Source: Vigna angularis | Taxonomy: Eukaryota; Streptophyta; Magnoliopsida; Fabales; Fabaceae | DNA: 64,000 nucleotides | Direction: 5' to 3' | Assembly: GCF_016808095.1 (NCBI RefSeq) | Contig: NC_068973.1 | Coordinates: 33,102,077-33,166,076 of the forward strand | In this document: piece by piece, positions 45,847 to 58,400 of the stretch | How the letters are laid out: the number at the start of each line of letters is the position of its first letter | How positions within the stretch are numbered: the first letter of the stretch is position 1 | Made by a program: the position numbers and the translations under genes | The notes under the pieces: generated by a model | Seen by the model: only the letters and a program-made list of their open reading frames with translations | Told to the model about the DNA's origin: nothing | Database searches by the model: none

Positions 45847-46800
45847 TTTATAGGAAAGTACCTAAATGACCTTCCTACTCAATAATTGAATGGTGTAATG
45901 TATTTATTGGTGCACTAAACACCACCCATGAGCATTAAACTCACTCACCCATACAAAATAAGAAACATGAAACAATAACTTGAAAGTAAACTCATTTAGA
46001 AAGCTTAGAAAAACATTTTTTTTAGAAATTAGCTGCATCTTGTACAGTGGTCTAAAAATTATGAGTTAGTAGTCATTTGAGTCTAGATTCTAACAAACCA
46101 AGAATCAATTCATTTGGAGTTCGGTGGAGAAAGTTAAGAGCAAAACAACCAACAAAGGTCAAAAAAACAAACTTGGGGAGTGTTGTTCATCCAGTTGGTG
46201 AGTGTAGTTGAAGTTTCTGTACAAATGACCATTTTTCCTCTCGTAATCGATTACAAGATAATCGATTACAAGACCCCTGTAATCAATTATCGGGGAAGAA
46301 AATGGCCATCAATGCTTATGGAGCTCATCTAACTTATATGAAAGCACCTAAATGACCTTTTTACTCAACAATTCAATGGCCTAACGTGTTCATTGATGCA
46401 TTAAAAACCACCCATGAGCATTAAACTCACTCACCCATGACCATTGAATTCCCTCACCCATCTCAAATAAGAAACATGAAACAATAACTTGAAAGTCAAC
46501 TCATTTAGGAAGCTTATAAAAATGGTTTTTTTAGAAATTAGTTGCATTTTGTACAGTGGTCTAAAAATTATGAGTTAGTAGTCATTTGAAAGCTCTTTGA
46601 GTCTAGATTCCAACAAAACAAGAATAAACTCATTTGGAGTTTGGTGGAGAAAGTTAAGAGCAAAACAACCAGCAAAGGTCAGAAAAACAAACTTGGGGAG
46701 TGTTGTTCATCCAATTGGTGAGTGTAGTTGAAGTTTCTGTACAAATGATTATTTTTCCTCTTGTAATCGATTACAGGACTCTTGTAATCGATTACCAGAG
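45847..46800. repeat. Tandem duplication, two ~487-bp units, inside the MULE
   Basis: Unit 1 starts at 45847 and unit 2 at 46334. They share long blocks in order: ACCTAAATGACC, CACCCATGAGCATTAAACTC, AAGAAACATGAAACAATAAC, GTACAGTGGTCTAAAAATTA, GGAGAAAGTTAAGAGCAAAA and GGGGAGTGTTGTTCATCCA. Each unit ends in clustered copies of the palindrome TAATCGATTA. It is non-coding subterminal sequence of the Mutator-like element. Confidence 0.88.
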
Positions 46801-46863
46801 GAAAAATGGTCATTTGTACAGAAAATTGAACTATACTCCCCAACTGGAACAACAACACTCCCC
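46692..46863. repeat. Large inverted repeat (hairpin) with TAATCGATTA at its tip
   Basis: The left arm 46692-46774 and right arm 46784-46863 are imperfect reverse complements over about 80 bases. GGGGAGTGTTGTT, TGAAGTTTCTGTACAAATGA, TTTTTCCTC and GTAATCGATTAC all reappear inverted. The loop is only about 9 bases. As RNA this would fold into a long hairpin. Confidence 0.83.
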
Positions 46864-47064
46864 ATGATGGGTTTTGGTTTGTTTTGGTCAATTTTTTCAT
46901 TTTTTGACAGAAGACACAATAATTAACTTTAATAGAGGACGAAGTGATTGACATTAGTGAATGAAACATTTTCTTTAATTTTAACATAATTGTCTTACAT
47001 AAGAAATTCTAAGATACGGTTGGCATTATGACTACATCGAACATTAAAAGTAGTAATTAATTAA

Positions 47065-49449
47065 TCATTCTCCATAATGGGATGTCGACCCTTTAATGCC
47101 AGGATTGTGAGGACAATGAATTCTTGTGTGGTCTGGGGTTTGACAGTATGAGCAATTTCGTGGGTGTGCTCGTTCCCTGGTGTCCATTTTAGTCCTAATT
47201 CTGGATGATTTTGGTCGAGCCTTTGCATTCCTTTTTGTGCTTGGATGAGGCCAAATTTTTGTGCCTTGGTATGATGGCCAATATTCTTCATGTCATAGCT
47301 CCCCAAACATATTATTATACACTTTCATGATGACATCCAACCTATAGTAGGGACTGATGTAAATGTTAAAGTCGTGATGAGCATGTTTGCAAGCTGCTAA
47401 GACATGTGAACACAGTAAATGAATCTTTTGAAACTTGCCACAATCACACCATTGTTCATCCAATATGACAACAAATTTTCCTACAGGTCGTATTTCTCTT
47501 GGGTTTACCATCTCCTCAACTCTAAATCTTGTTGTATTTCTATCAAATTCAACAACCCTGTAGGAGTTTGATTTCGAATCAGCATCCTGTAGGACCTTCA
47601 TGGCATTTTCAGAATAGACATGACCAACACTTATCATTGCACTTATCTGTTTTCCTCTTTGTGTGAAAAAGGAGTTGCATCTTGTGTATGTGGCTAATAC
47701 TATGGAGGAGATTGGTAAATTTCTTGTATTCTTCAGGACTGAGTTAATTGCTTCGGCTAGATTTGTTGTTAGGTGACCCCATCTTTTACCTTCATCATAC
47801 ACAAGTGTGAATTGTTGTCTTGGAATTTGATCAATTCAAGCTGCTGCTTCGGGATTGTTTTCCCTAATGATATTGTAGTAATAGTTACATCGCGGCTCAA
47901 TCATTGCGTATGCTGCAAAAATATTTAAGAAAATAGTAATAATTACAAATAACGAAGAATAATAAAGACGAAATTTAATTGGTTAAAATTTTTTAAAAAG
48001 TAGTTACCCATGTTGACAAGGTCCTTCTTCAAACTTGTATCCCTGAATCTTCGAGTGAAATTTTGTGCAATGTGTCGAATGCAATACACATGCACACATT
48101 GTCCTTCTGTGCACCCACTGGTTGGTCTGTTGAATGCTACAATAATGGAGTTATGACGATCCGAAATTAAACACAAGTTTTGTTGATGTGTTACATGTCT
48201 CCTAAGGTTTTTTAGAAAAAACAACCAAGCATCTGCTGTTTCACCCTCAACTATAGCAAAAGCAATGGGGAGTATGTTGTTTCTCCCATCTTGTGCCACA
48301 ACCACCAGAAGAGTCCCCTTATATCTTCCGTACAGGAATGTTCCGTCCACTTGCACCAACGATTTGCAATATGGGAATCCATCAACACAAGGTTTGAAGG
48401 TCCAGAAAAGTCTTTTGAAATATTGTTGGTTTTGGCGGATCTTCTGGCCATCATTAATTGGTTGTGTTTTCAATTTCTACACAAAGCCGGGAAGAAAAGT
48501 TTTCATGGCATGTAGTAGGCATGGCAATTTGTTGAACGATTCTTCCCATAGAGGTCTTGGTGGAAGAAATAACGGTTGCAATTAGTGTGGATGGGTCAGA
48601 TTCGACCATCTCACGTATGTGATGGGAAATGATTTGTGATCCCAGCCTGTTGTGATCTTGTGTGATGAGTTGTGTGGCACATGTGTGTGCACCATCAATT
48701 TTTCTGATTTCCCAGACTTGATCTCGTGTACGAAGGATGGCTTGACAGTTCCATGGACATTGTTGATGTACACATTGCACCATCAACCTTGTTGTGTTAG
48801 AATGTGTCGTTTCGTATGTGCAATGGTTTTGTATGTGAAATATGTTTAGAGCATCAATGACTTGTTCCTTGGTTTGGAACCTCATTCCCTGAGTCAATGT
48901 TCCAGGTTGATGGTCGAAAGTTTCATGCAAAACCGAATGGTGATCATATGCATGAGGATATTGTTGTAGATGTGAGGGAAATTCTTCATAGGATTGAAAG
49001 TGTTGAGGTGGGTTGTATGGAATAGATGTAAAAGGTTGTTGTTGTTGTTGTATGGAGGGGATATCTAAGTTTTGTTGTTCATCATGATCGTGTTGGCTTA
49101 GGATTTCATCCTCATCCTCACTAAATGAATCTAATGACGATGAAGGTAAGCCTAATATTTCATTTTCTTGCAAAGTATGAGGGGATGAGGGTTTTGTGTT
49201 TTGATGTGGGAGTTATTGGAAAAGTTGTGAAGTGGATGGACCGGTTAATAGTTCATTGTATGATTGTATGTCATTTTTCCATTCCCTTAAACAAGTGTTG
49301 TTAAGGTCGAAAGAGTGATGTGTAAGTTGGGTAGGTGACAGTGGTTCATCTTGGTTAGATTGTGTTCCAAAAATCGGTACGGAAGATGGAATAGTTGTAG
49401 TATAGGTGGAACAAAGTTGTATGCATGTTCCCAAAAACCGAATTCTCAC
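47065..49449 (-). pseudogene. MULE transposase (MuDR family), broken
   Basis: Reading minus strand: a Gln/Ser-rich N-terminal part; a MuDR DNA-binding zinc domain (GMRFQTKEQVIDAL, CVHQQCPWNCQAILR, H-x-C); the catalytic core (YCKSLVQVDGTFLYGRYKG with the first Asp, PIAFAIVEGETADAWLFFL, LISDRHNSIIVAF with the second); then FTLVYDEGKRWGHLTTNLAE; a SWIM finger (CDCGKFQKIHLLCSHVLAAC); and a CCHC zinc knuckle (CSYCQTPDHTRIHC). A 95-bp intron (48007-47913) splits the core. Breaks: TAA at 49213-49215; a small deletion with frameshift near 48550, followed by a TAG near 48490; TGA at 47836-47838, where Trp is expected; TGA at 47293-47295 between the SWIM and knuckle. The 5' start is not certain: the open frame reaches into the inverted repeat without a clear ATG. 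Confidence 0.92.
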
Positions 49450-49545
49450 CTAAGAAAAAATAGTGTGCTATCTAGGTAATTATAAAGCATAGTATATTAT
49501 TCTTGTAAATATAAATGAAATATGTGCTATGTCAGAAAAAAAATC
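49431..49545. repeat. MULE terminal inverted repeat, right
   Basis: Reverse complement of the left repeat at 45515-45629, and followed by the second GAAGATGACC target copy. Confidence 0.88.
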
Positions 49546-49721
49546 GAAGATGACCTGCACTCGTTTATTTTCAATCGGTCTTCACTTTAACTCAATGAGA
49601 TCAATATAATAACCTTAATATACATAGTGTAATTTCTTAGCAATAAATCATATATTTATAAAACTTAAAATGTCCAAAAGATAATGTGGGCATATATAAA
49701 ACACAAAATATATAAAAGTGA

Positions 49722-52230
49722 CTAAATTAAAGATTCTTCAAACAACAACACACTCGTATGAATAATATACTTATGAAAGACCTTGGATAGAAACTCCTTA
49801 GTAAGAGAATTCACAATCATGAAGTTTGTCCCTAAGTGTTTTATGGAAATTTGTTCACTCTGTACGCTTTCTTTAACAACCAGGAACTTTATGTCAATGT
49901 GTTTTGACTTGCTCGAGCCCCTATTGTTGTTAAAATACAATATAGTTGATTTGTTGTTACAATATAACTTAAGTGGTCTTTCAATTCCTTTCGTGATGCA
50001 CAGTCATGTGACAAAGTTCCTTATTCATATTGATTTATTTGATGTCTCGTAGCACGCACAAAATCTGCAACCATAGTGGATGAAGTCGTAAAGTTTTACT
50101 TCACATTACACCAAGAAATTGCATCACTAGCTAGCATGAAAATATAACCTGAAGTAGATCTCAATTTGTCTTGGCATCCTGCAAAATCTGAGACCTAGTG
50201 ATCTTTAACTAGTTTGACCTCTTGTATGTAAGCATATGACAATTTATTCTTTTTAAGTACGACATAACTTTTTTTACTGTTTTCCAATGATCCATTCCTT
50301 GGTTGTTTAAATATCGACCTAATACCCCAACTATATATGTCATATCCTAAATTTTCAATTTTTCTTTTAAGCATTAATTGAGACTGAACTTGTCTCCCTT
50401 ACCAACTAAAGTATCTCTTAATTTACAATTTTACATGTCAAACCTTTTAAGATCCTTTTTGACATATGTGATAATCCTATAATACCACCGTGATATCAAT
50501 CTTGGTGTATCTAAATTCTTAATACAAAGGAGACATCACCAAGATCTTTCATTTCAAAATTTCTAGATAGAATTTTCTTAGTTTCGTGCAACATGCCTAT
50601 ATTGTTGGTGGCAAAAAGCATGTCATCAACATACAAGAGCAGGAAAATATACTTGTTCTCATTGAATTTGTGATACACACAATCATCAACAACATTCCTC
50701 TTGAATACAAATCAAAGAACCACTTGATAAAATTTGTGATACCATTGATGAGATGTCTGTTTTATCCCATAAATAGATTTTGTCAGTTTGCAAACCATAT
50801 TCTTTAGGTCTCCTAACACAGTTTTTTTGTTGCACCATATAAATCATCTCGTTAATGTTGTCATTGAGAAACACTGTCATGACATCCATATGATGAAGCT
50901 CCAAATCATAATGTGCAACAATAGTCATAGTTGTCCTAAAAGATTCTTTCGATGAAACTGAAGATAAAGTCTCTTTAAAGTTAATTCCTTCCTTTTAAGT
51001 ATAGTTAATCACCACAAGACGAGCCTTATACCTTTTCATATTATCTTTAGAATCCTTTTTGGTCTTAAATATCCATTTACAACCAATAGGTTTTACACCT
51101 ATTAGTAATGGGACAAGTTCTAAAACCTTATTGTCTTGCATGGACATATACTCTTCATGCATTACTTCAATCCATTTTTTTGAATTACGATCTTACATAG
51201 TTTGAAAGAAGTTGTCTAGGTCATTTTTCATCATACCACTATTTTCCTCATTTTCTCCTTACACTCATGAAGCACACATTCTTGAGAATCTTGAGTTTGT
51301 TCTTATAGGGGTTCTAAACTTAGAAGTGTTGAACTTGCTTCATCAAAAGCAACTATATAATCAAATATGGAATTGTCATCAATTTTTCCTTGATGAGAGA
51401 TTCTAACCTTATTCTTCCCTCCAAATTCAATATCCTCAAAGAATGTGGCAACTCCCATTTCAAAAATTGCCTTTAATACAAGATCATAGAACTTATAACC
51501 ATTGGATCTTTCATAATACCAATAAAGTATTGCTCAGTATTTGGGAGTCAAATTTCATTTCATTTAGCTTATAAGGTCTTGCTTCAGTTGAACATTCCCT
51601 ACGTAAGTGTTTTAGACTAGGCTTTCACCCAACCAAAAGCTCAAGAGGTGTTGTGGCAAATGCCTCAGTTAGCACTCTATTTTAAAATGGAAGTTGTAGG
51701 CTTAAGTGTTTTTCCTCAGAGTGATTTTGATAAGGTGGAATGACAAATCATAATCCTTATCATATCCTAAAGAGTCTGATTTCGCCTTTCAACCACACCA
51801 TTTCATGCTTGGTTAACTTGGCATGTTATATTGTGGGATTATTCCACATTCTTCTAGGTACTTGTCAAAAGGCCATGGACATTGTTTACCTGATCCGTTA
51901 TATATGTCATAGTATTCACCACCACGATTAGACCTGAAATTTTTAATCCTTTTGTTGAGTTAATTCTCAACTTCAACCTTAAAGGACTTGAATATGCTCA
52001 AAGATTAAGATTTTTCATGTATAAGATATAAGTATGCATATCTAGATTAATCATCGATGAATGATATTAAATATTATTGACCATTTCATGAAAATTTAGG
52101 GAATGGTTCACAAATATTTGTGTGTATTAGTTTTAAGAAGCTTATAGTTATATAAGCACCTAATCTTGTTATTTTGTAACAAACTTGTAAAGTGTGAAGC
52201 TTAGGTTCATTTCCTTCATAAAATTTTAGG
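49722..52230 (-). mobile_element. Ty1-Copia retrotransposon pol remnant
   Basis: On the minus strand the usual Copia order is present with many stops. The integrase core has NRGGEYYD and YLEECGIIPQYNMP (around 51980-51800). Reverse transcriptase has KPIGCKWIFKTK, YKARLVV, DLELHHMDVMTVFLND and NEMIYMVQ (51130-50820). The RNase H tail has SKSKHIDIKFLVVKE and NSLTKEFLSKVFH (about 49900-49760). No LTRs, gag or target duplication could be recognised. It abuts the right flank of the Mutator-like element but is a separate insertion. Confidence 0.9.
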
Positions 52231-53240
52231 TGCTACAAAGTAGGAAATATAATAACATTTTAGAAGTACTGAATGTTAAAGAGAATTGCAATATTCATGA
52301 GTGAATACAAGCGAGATTAAAAAATTATTGATGTTAGTGGTAAAAAAGAAAATTATAGTAATTGAATTGAAATTAACAAATTTTAATTTTGCATCTAAAT
52401 TTAGAAATTAAAAACATATTATCAATGTCTCTTCAATATTTGTATTTGTTAATTTATTTGTTATAGATGACACCGGTATCTCCAACTACAAAATTCAAAA
52501 ATACACATTAAAGTTGTCTAATTTATGTACTTCTACGATCAAAGTTTCTGCAATGACGAGCGTACACATAAGATATCTTATATATTTTTAGTACATAGGG
52601 CATTATGTAATTTATGTTTAGGTAATGTGAGGTTAATAAGAGGATTAGTTACATTATTTAGAACCATGCTTTCCATACTTCTTTGTTATTTTATTTTACA
52701 GCTCTTATTAATATAGACTAAATTAAAAGCAAACAATATTCCTGATAAAAACAAATGCATAACGTAATCATGATGACACAAAACTAGAACGCGTTGCTTG
52801 AGAGTTTTTCGTTAAAAACCAAAAAAAATTCCTATCTTAAATTTCCAAGTTAAAAAGATTAACTCTCCCAAAAGACTATATGACCTTGTTGGTGTATGAG
52901 AACTGAAAAAGAATATGAACACACATACAACACCCTCTTTTTTAATTCACCTTTCTCGCAATGACTGAAATTCTCGAATCCCGTATAAATTCCATAAAAT
53001 CCGAAACAGGTACAAAATTGTTAACTTATTTTCACCACAGTTCATGATTTAGACGTATATTAAAATGGATACAAAGAAAAAAATGAAGAGTTGTAAGAAT
53101 AAAAGATTAAACAGCTTCCTTTTTCTTAATTCAGATTCTCTGGATGATGTTAAGCACTTCATCAAATCTGAAAGAAGAAAAGAAAATAAACTAAGAAGGT
53201 GAAAATAAACTAAGAAGGTAAAAATAATCATGAAGTTTTA
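52231..53240. other. Non-coding stretch
   Basis: AT-rich sequence between the Copia remnant and the next inverted-repeat element. No gene or repeat can be supported. Confidence 0.5.
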
Positions 53241-53250
53241 AGATACCAAC

Positions 53251-53807
53251 CAAGGTTATCAAATTCAAGAGTTTACATAAATTCGTGAGAATTGAGTAAA
53301 CTCGACTCGTAAACTTATAAGAATTTACTTCAGATGAAAAAATATTATATAAATAATATCTTAATTCAAATAAATCTACAAAATTATATAACTTTAAATA
53401 AATAAAATTTATAGATATATTATTCATAAAAATAAATATTGCAAAATATAAATACTTGAATTATTGTCATTAATTTTGATATGTTTCATTAAAGAGGTGA
53501 TGCGATGACATAACTATGGAGAGAATAGAAAAACGCGAGAGATAGTGACAATCAAGTTATGAAACCCTAAATCCCAAATGACCTCGTTTTTTTTTTCCTC
53601 CTTTCAAGTTTGCAGAATCGTTCCAAACTCATGATTCTACACAATCTTACCGATTTCACAGTCGGTTTTACCGAGTTTTACGCAGAAAAAAGTTTACTTC
53701 CAAGTTAACTCGAAAGTCATGTCTGAAAACATAAACTCGAATTTACAAAACCATGTCTGGAAACATAAACTCGAATTTACGAGTTAACTCGAGAGTTTGA
53801 TAACCAT
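53251..53807. mobile_element. 557-bp non-autonomous DNA transposon with 9-bp target duplication
   Basis: The left end reads CAAGGTTATCAAATTC. The right end, reverse complemented, reads ATGGTTATCAAACTC. Both continue inward with related 'AACTCG...AAATTCG' blocks. GATACCAAC stands immediately outside both ends (53242-53250 and 53808-53816). A 9-bp duplication fits the Mutator superfamily; an 8-bp reading would fit hAT. The inner part is non-coding, with repeated TAAACTCGAATTTAC segments. Confidence 0.72.
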
Positions 53808-54288
53808 GATACCAACTAAAAAGTGTAAACTTGATAACTTGTTTTCAACGTAGAAATTATATATTACAATAGACAATCGGTGTTAAGGCCTGTTAAGGGT
53901 CAGTCTAATACTCTATTAACTTTCGGGCTGATTAAATCTCTTTTGATAAACTCATCCCCAAATAAATTCTATACGCATTGTACACACAGGTTAAATTGCA
54001 ATATGCAATGTATATCAGACAACAATGTTCCTAAAAAACAAATTTAGGACATGCATTGGCATCAATTACGACATTCTTCAAAAATTTGGTCAGTCATAAC
54101 AATGCGTACGAAATTAACATAAACTGTGTCTTGCCAAAGCCCCTCTTAAGAACAGACAACAAACATCCTTGACCTGAACCGACACAAAAACATAACCCTG
54201 CTTGAAGAAAAACAATTAATTAAAAAAAAAAGGGTACATGTCCACGGGCCATGGAATTCATTGAACCATCTTGGTGATCTGTTATTCC

Positions 54289-54901
<613 letters not shown>

Positions 54902-55529
54902 CTTCCTCTGATATCGAAGCTCCCACACCCTTCTTTTAAAGGTTTTCAATTCTCACGCGAAACTAACAAAACAGTGTTTTAAGCTTTCGTGAGTATGTGG
55001 GCTGTTCCATGATTCCAGCCCATTCATATTTGGGCTCCTTTGTTCAACCGCTTATTAACTATAAAAAAATGGCTTGTGCTTCCTGCACCCATCATTACCA
55101 AATACACCTCATACTAATAAAAAATATTAAAATCCTCCTCACAGTACCATATCAGTGTTTCCGTTACCACTTTTGTAGAGAAAGAAAAAAAAAAGAAGAA
55201 TGTTGCAAAGTAAAGAAAAAAAAGAAATAGATAAAGCCTTAAAGAAAAAAGATTATTCAAGAAAATTCTTTCGAAAATTTATTTTATGTATTCCAAAAAA
55301 CAATTTCTGAAAACTCTATTGTGAACAACTTACTTTAAAAAGTATTGTTTACATTCTAAAAATCTTGTTTCAAATACCTTTATATTTTTCAAAAATCTTA
55401 TTGTGGAATTACCTAAAAGTTCTGGGAAAGATGATATGAAAACCACTTTTATAAAAAAATAAAATAGTTATTTTAAAAATTAAAGGAATGGGTAAAGAAA
55501 CAGAGATACAGGAAAAAAAAACTAACAAA

Positions 55530-55530
55530 T

Positions 55531-55622
<92 letters not shown>
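55530..55622. repeat. Compound (AC)n(AT)n microsatellite
   Basis: About six AC units pass directly into about 39 AT units. Confidence 0.95.
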
Positions 55623-55625
<3 letters not shown>

Positions 55626-56552
55626 CACAGATTATATTTCTACTTTATCCTTATTCGTAACGTTTTATTTTCTAACCTATGTTTGTAGCATGTATAACTT
55701 ATAACATATATTAATCTTTAAATCCAATAATTCGTTACTTAAATCCCTATCAAAAGCTATAGCCCATTCAGTGCAAGGGATAAAATGAGAGCAAATTATA
55801 TCTTAAGGATTATTTTAATTTTATTAATTTCTGATAGAAAAATAATAATCATAGAGAATTCTAAGGAATTATTTATTCTTTATTGGAGCCACGTACTAAT
55901 GGTATTATCGGTAAATAAATCAATAGTTAGTATTTAATAATGAAAGTAATTGCCTTAAATCGATTATTCGTCCATAGTAATTACTAAATAACGCAATGAT
56001 CAGATCATCCTAGTTATGTCTAACTTTATTATTATAATGAAAATTATATATTAAAATAAATAAATAAAATCCTTTAAAATGATTAATGTTTTATTAATAG
56101 ATTTTAAAATAAATTAATTATAAACTCTATAAATAAAAGTTAGATCTTCATTTTTCAGTTTATTTTAAAAATTTATAAAATTTTGTTATTTATATGTTTT
56201 ATAACTCTAAATAAATTTTTTATTGTCGGATTTTTGTATGAAGATTATGAAAATTAAAGAATTGTGAATCGTATGTATTTTTATGATAAAATGCTTAGTT
56301 AGTATTGTTGTCTTGTTGTCGTGTTAACTTTGATGGTGCATTTTACGGGTTTCGAATATGTAAAATCCAATAAAAATGATAAAAAATAATGCGAACGTAA
56401 CACTTATTGTTGCGAGTGTTTTTTATTTGAATATTGCTTGAGTGAAGAGTAATTATTTAAATAAGGTATAAGCAATAATCATTTTATTTACCGTTTTAAG
56501 TTGTTCAACTTTACATTTTATATAAAATGATAGTTTGTACCTTAAAAGAGTT

Positions 56553-57057
56553 TAGAACTATCAAAACGGATAACCCAGCTCAATGTGGTCTGGCTCATCA
56601 CAGGTTCAATCTGAGTTACTTAATAGCGAACTGAAAAAATTCGAACTTGATCCGACCCACCACGGATTGGTGAATTAAATGGGTTGAAATAATGTTAGAC
56701 TTTAAAGACAATTCAAAATAAATAAAAAAAGTATCACACAATAAAATAATCCAAAATTATGTACAAAAGGCAAACAAATAAGTTTTAAATATTGATAATT
56801 TTTGTATCACTTCTTCATTTATAATATTAGAGTCTTGAATAAATAAATCTATAATATTTTTTTCTCTTGAAACAATCTTCTTCTTTATCACCATCTACAG
56901 TATAATAAAAAATAATAAATAATTAAATTAAATCAGGTAAGTTGGTACCACGGGTTGAAAACTAGCCCGCATAAAAAAATTACATTTTTTTCAAATCCAA
57001 TCCAACTCAAATTCATTGTGGTTGACTCGCGGGTTACAACCCATTTTGACAGCACTA
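56553..57057. mobile_element. hAT-like MITE, ~505 bp, diverged
   Basis: The left end reads TAGAACTATCAAAACGGATA. The right end, reverse complemented, reads TAGTGCTGTCAAAATGGGTT. This resembles the TAGGGCTGTCAAAA-type termini of plant hAT elements. Both arms carry 'GGGTT' and 'AACCC' motifs facing each other. The flanking 8-bp duplication is not clear, so the element is old or the border is off by a few bases. Confidence 0.5.
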
Positions 57058-58131
57058 AAGTTTATGGAATAATTCTCTCTCTTACATAATATTGTTAAAC
57101 CGTAAGAGAGATGCTTAAGTGGTAGGTCTTGTTTCTCACACGTTGCATTGAAATCAAGTTAGGCTAAGACGTTTTACATGTGTCGTGAACATGTCAATAT
57201 GCTTAATATGTTGTTTTCCATATAAGTGTTGATACATTCAAGATGCAGTGCTAATTATATTAAATTAGTTATGGAACGCATATTAGTTTCCAACCAATTT
57301 AATATCTTAAACTTATAAGAAAAAAAAAAGATACGAGGCATACTTCCTCTCTTGAATGTCTTAATTCCTACTATAATTATCAATCAATTATTAATAGGTA
57401 TGTATAATAATTAACAATTAGCAACTTTCATTCATAAAACAATAGAAAACAACTTTGAAAAATTACAAAATCATCTAAAGCAAGTAAACACAATTCTCCA
57501 AATGTCATAAACAACATAAATTTTTGTAAGAAATTATTGGTTTCAACATCTCCACTTAGTTTCAACAATCCTTTAGAATACTTGCAATCAACCTTATTCA
57601 CCCTTAAACTAAATCTAGATCGAGAAAGAACAAAAATGATAAAGAGGGGAGAAGAGTGAAGTTGAATCTTGTCGACGTAAAATACAATGGTCTCGCTGGA
57701 AATGGGATGAGCTTTAGTGGCGGTTGCCAAAGTGAGATTCAATGAGAATATCAGAAAAAAGTGGAATCGAATTTAAAGAGGGTTTGCACATAGTAGTTGG
57801 AATTCAAAATGTATCAAAGTCATAAAAAATTTATAGCGATCATTATTATATGTAAAATCTATTGTACCATTTCTTATCGAAATATTTATTATTTGTTAGA
57901 CCTGTTATATCACTTGCTATTAAGTTGCTATTTGATTTAAATTTAAAGTTTACTTTTCAAGATACTTTGTATACACGGATATAATTGCTTAAGTGGTAAT
58001 AACTCGTGTGTTACTTCCATGACAATATTATATACTTTGTGTTTTTTATTCATATTATATAATATTTTCTTTTTATGCATGTTTACGAGGATGTTATGAT
58101 GTCTAAAATTTAATATTGTTTATATTTGATA

Positions 58132-58140
58132 TAATATATA
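58132..58140. repeat. 9-bp target-site duplication of the Pack-MULE, left copy
   Basis: TAATATATA precedes the element and recurs exactly at 59501-59509. The site is AT-rich and the right copy merges into an (AT)n run, so chance matching is easier than usual. The match is still exact at the terminal-repeat borders. Confidence 0.75.
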
Positions 58141-58400
58141 GGTTTAATCCTTTTGAACATCCCTATTTGTGTAGGATTGTCTCAAATAGGTCCTCGTATT
58201 TATTTTTATCTCAATTAGGTCCCTATTTTTGTAAAATTGAGTCAATTGGAACCTTGCCGTTAATTTCAATAGACGGCGTTAAATTTATTGAGTCGTGGCA
58301 CGCTGACGAAGCAAATTTTAATGACGTGGCACGTGGTCTAGTCAGGCAATTTGGTGAGGAGGATGGATCCGCCCATGGAGGCGAGGACGAAGAAAGCGGA
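58141..58400. repeat. Pack-MULE terminal inverted repeat, left
   Basis: About 98% identical to the reverse complement of 59242-59500. The inner ~45 bases are presenilin coding sequence (AFFVLASMGGSILL on the minus strand). A GACGTGGCACGTGG motif lies at 58323-58336. Confidence 0.9.

Larger units (their letters stand above)
45515..49545 (-). mobile_element. Mutator-like element (MULE), complete but decayed, 4.03 kb
   Basis: The element begins GATTTTTTTCCTAACATAGC and ends with the matching inverted sequence. The inverted repeats are about 115 bp (45515-45629 and 49431-49545), with roughly a dozen differences, and share blocks such as CTATGCTTTATAATTACCTA and TTTCTTAGGTGAGAATTCG. A 10-bp direct repeat flanks it. 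Inside, on the minus strand, is a broken MuDR-type transposase (47065-49449). Toward the left end lie an (AT)n array, a 487-bp tandem duplication and a large hairpin. The element could once move on its own; the present copy can not make a full transposase. Confidence 0.9.
54902..58131. other. AT-rich intergenic region
   Basis: No intact gene is visible. It contains an AC/AT microsatellite and a hAT-like MITE, listed separately. A 104-residue minus-strand open frame (57428-57742) has no recognisable domain and sits in AT-rich DNA, so I do not call it. Confidence 0.5.

Noticed and set aside
48251..48849. Several plus- and minus-strand frames across the MULE transposase
   Set aside because: They are shadows of, or frame-shifted pieces of, the transposase already described.
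57428..57742. 104-codon minus-strand open frame
   Set aside because: No recognisable domain, no upstream coding exons, AT-rich setting; could be real but can not be supported.
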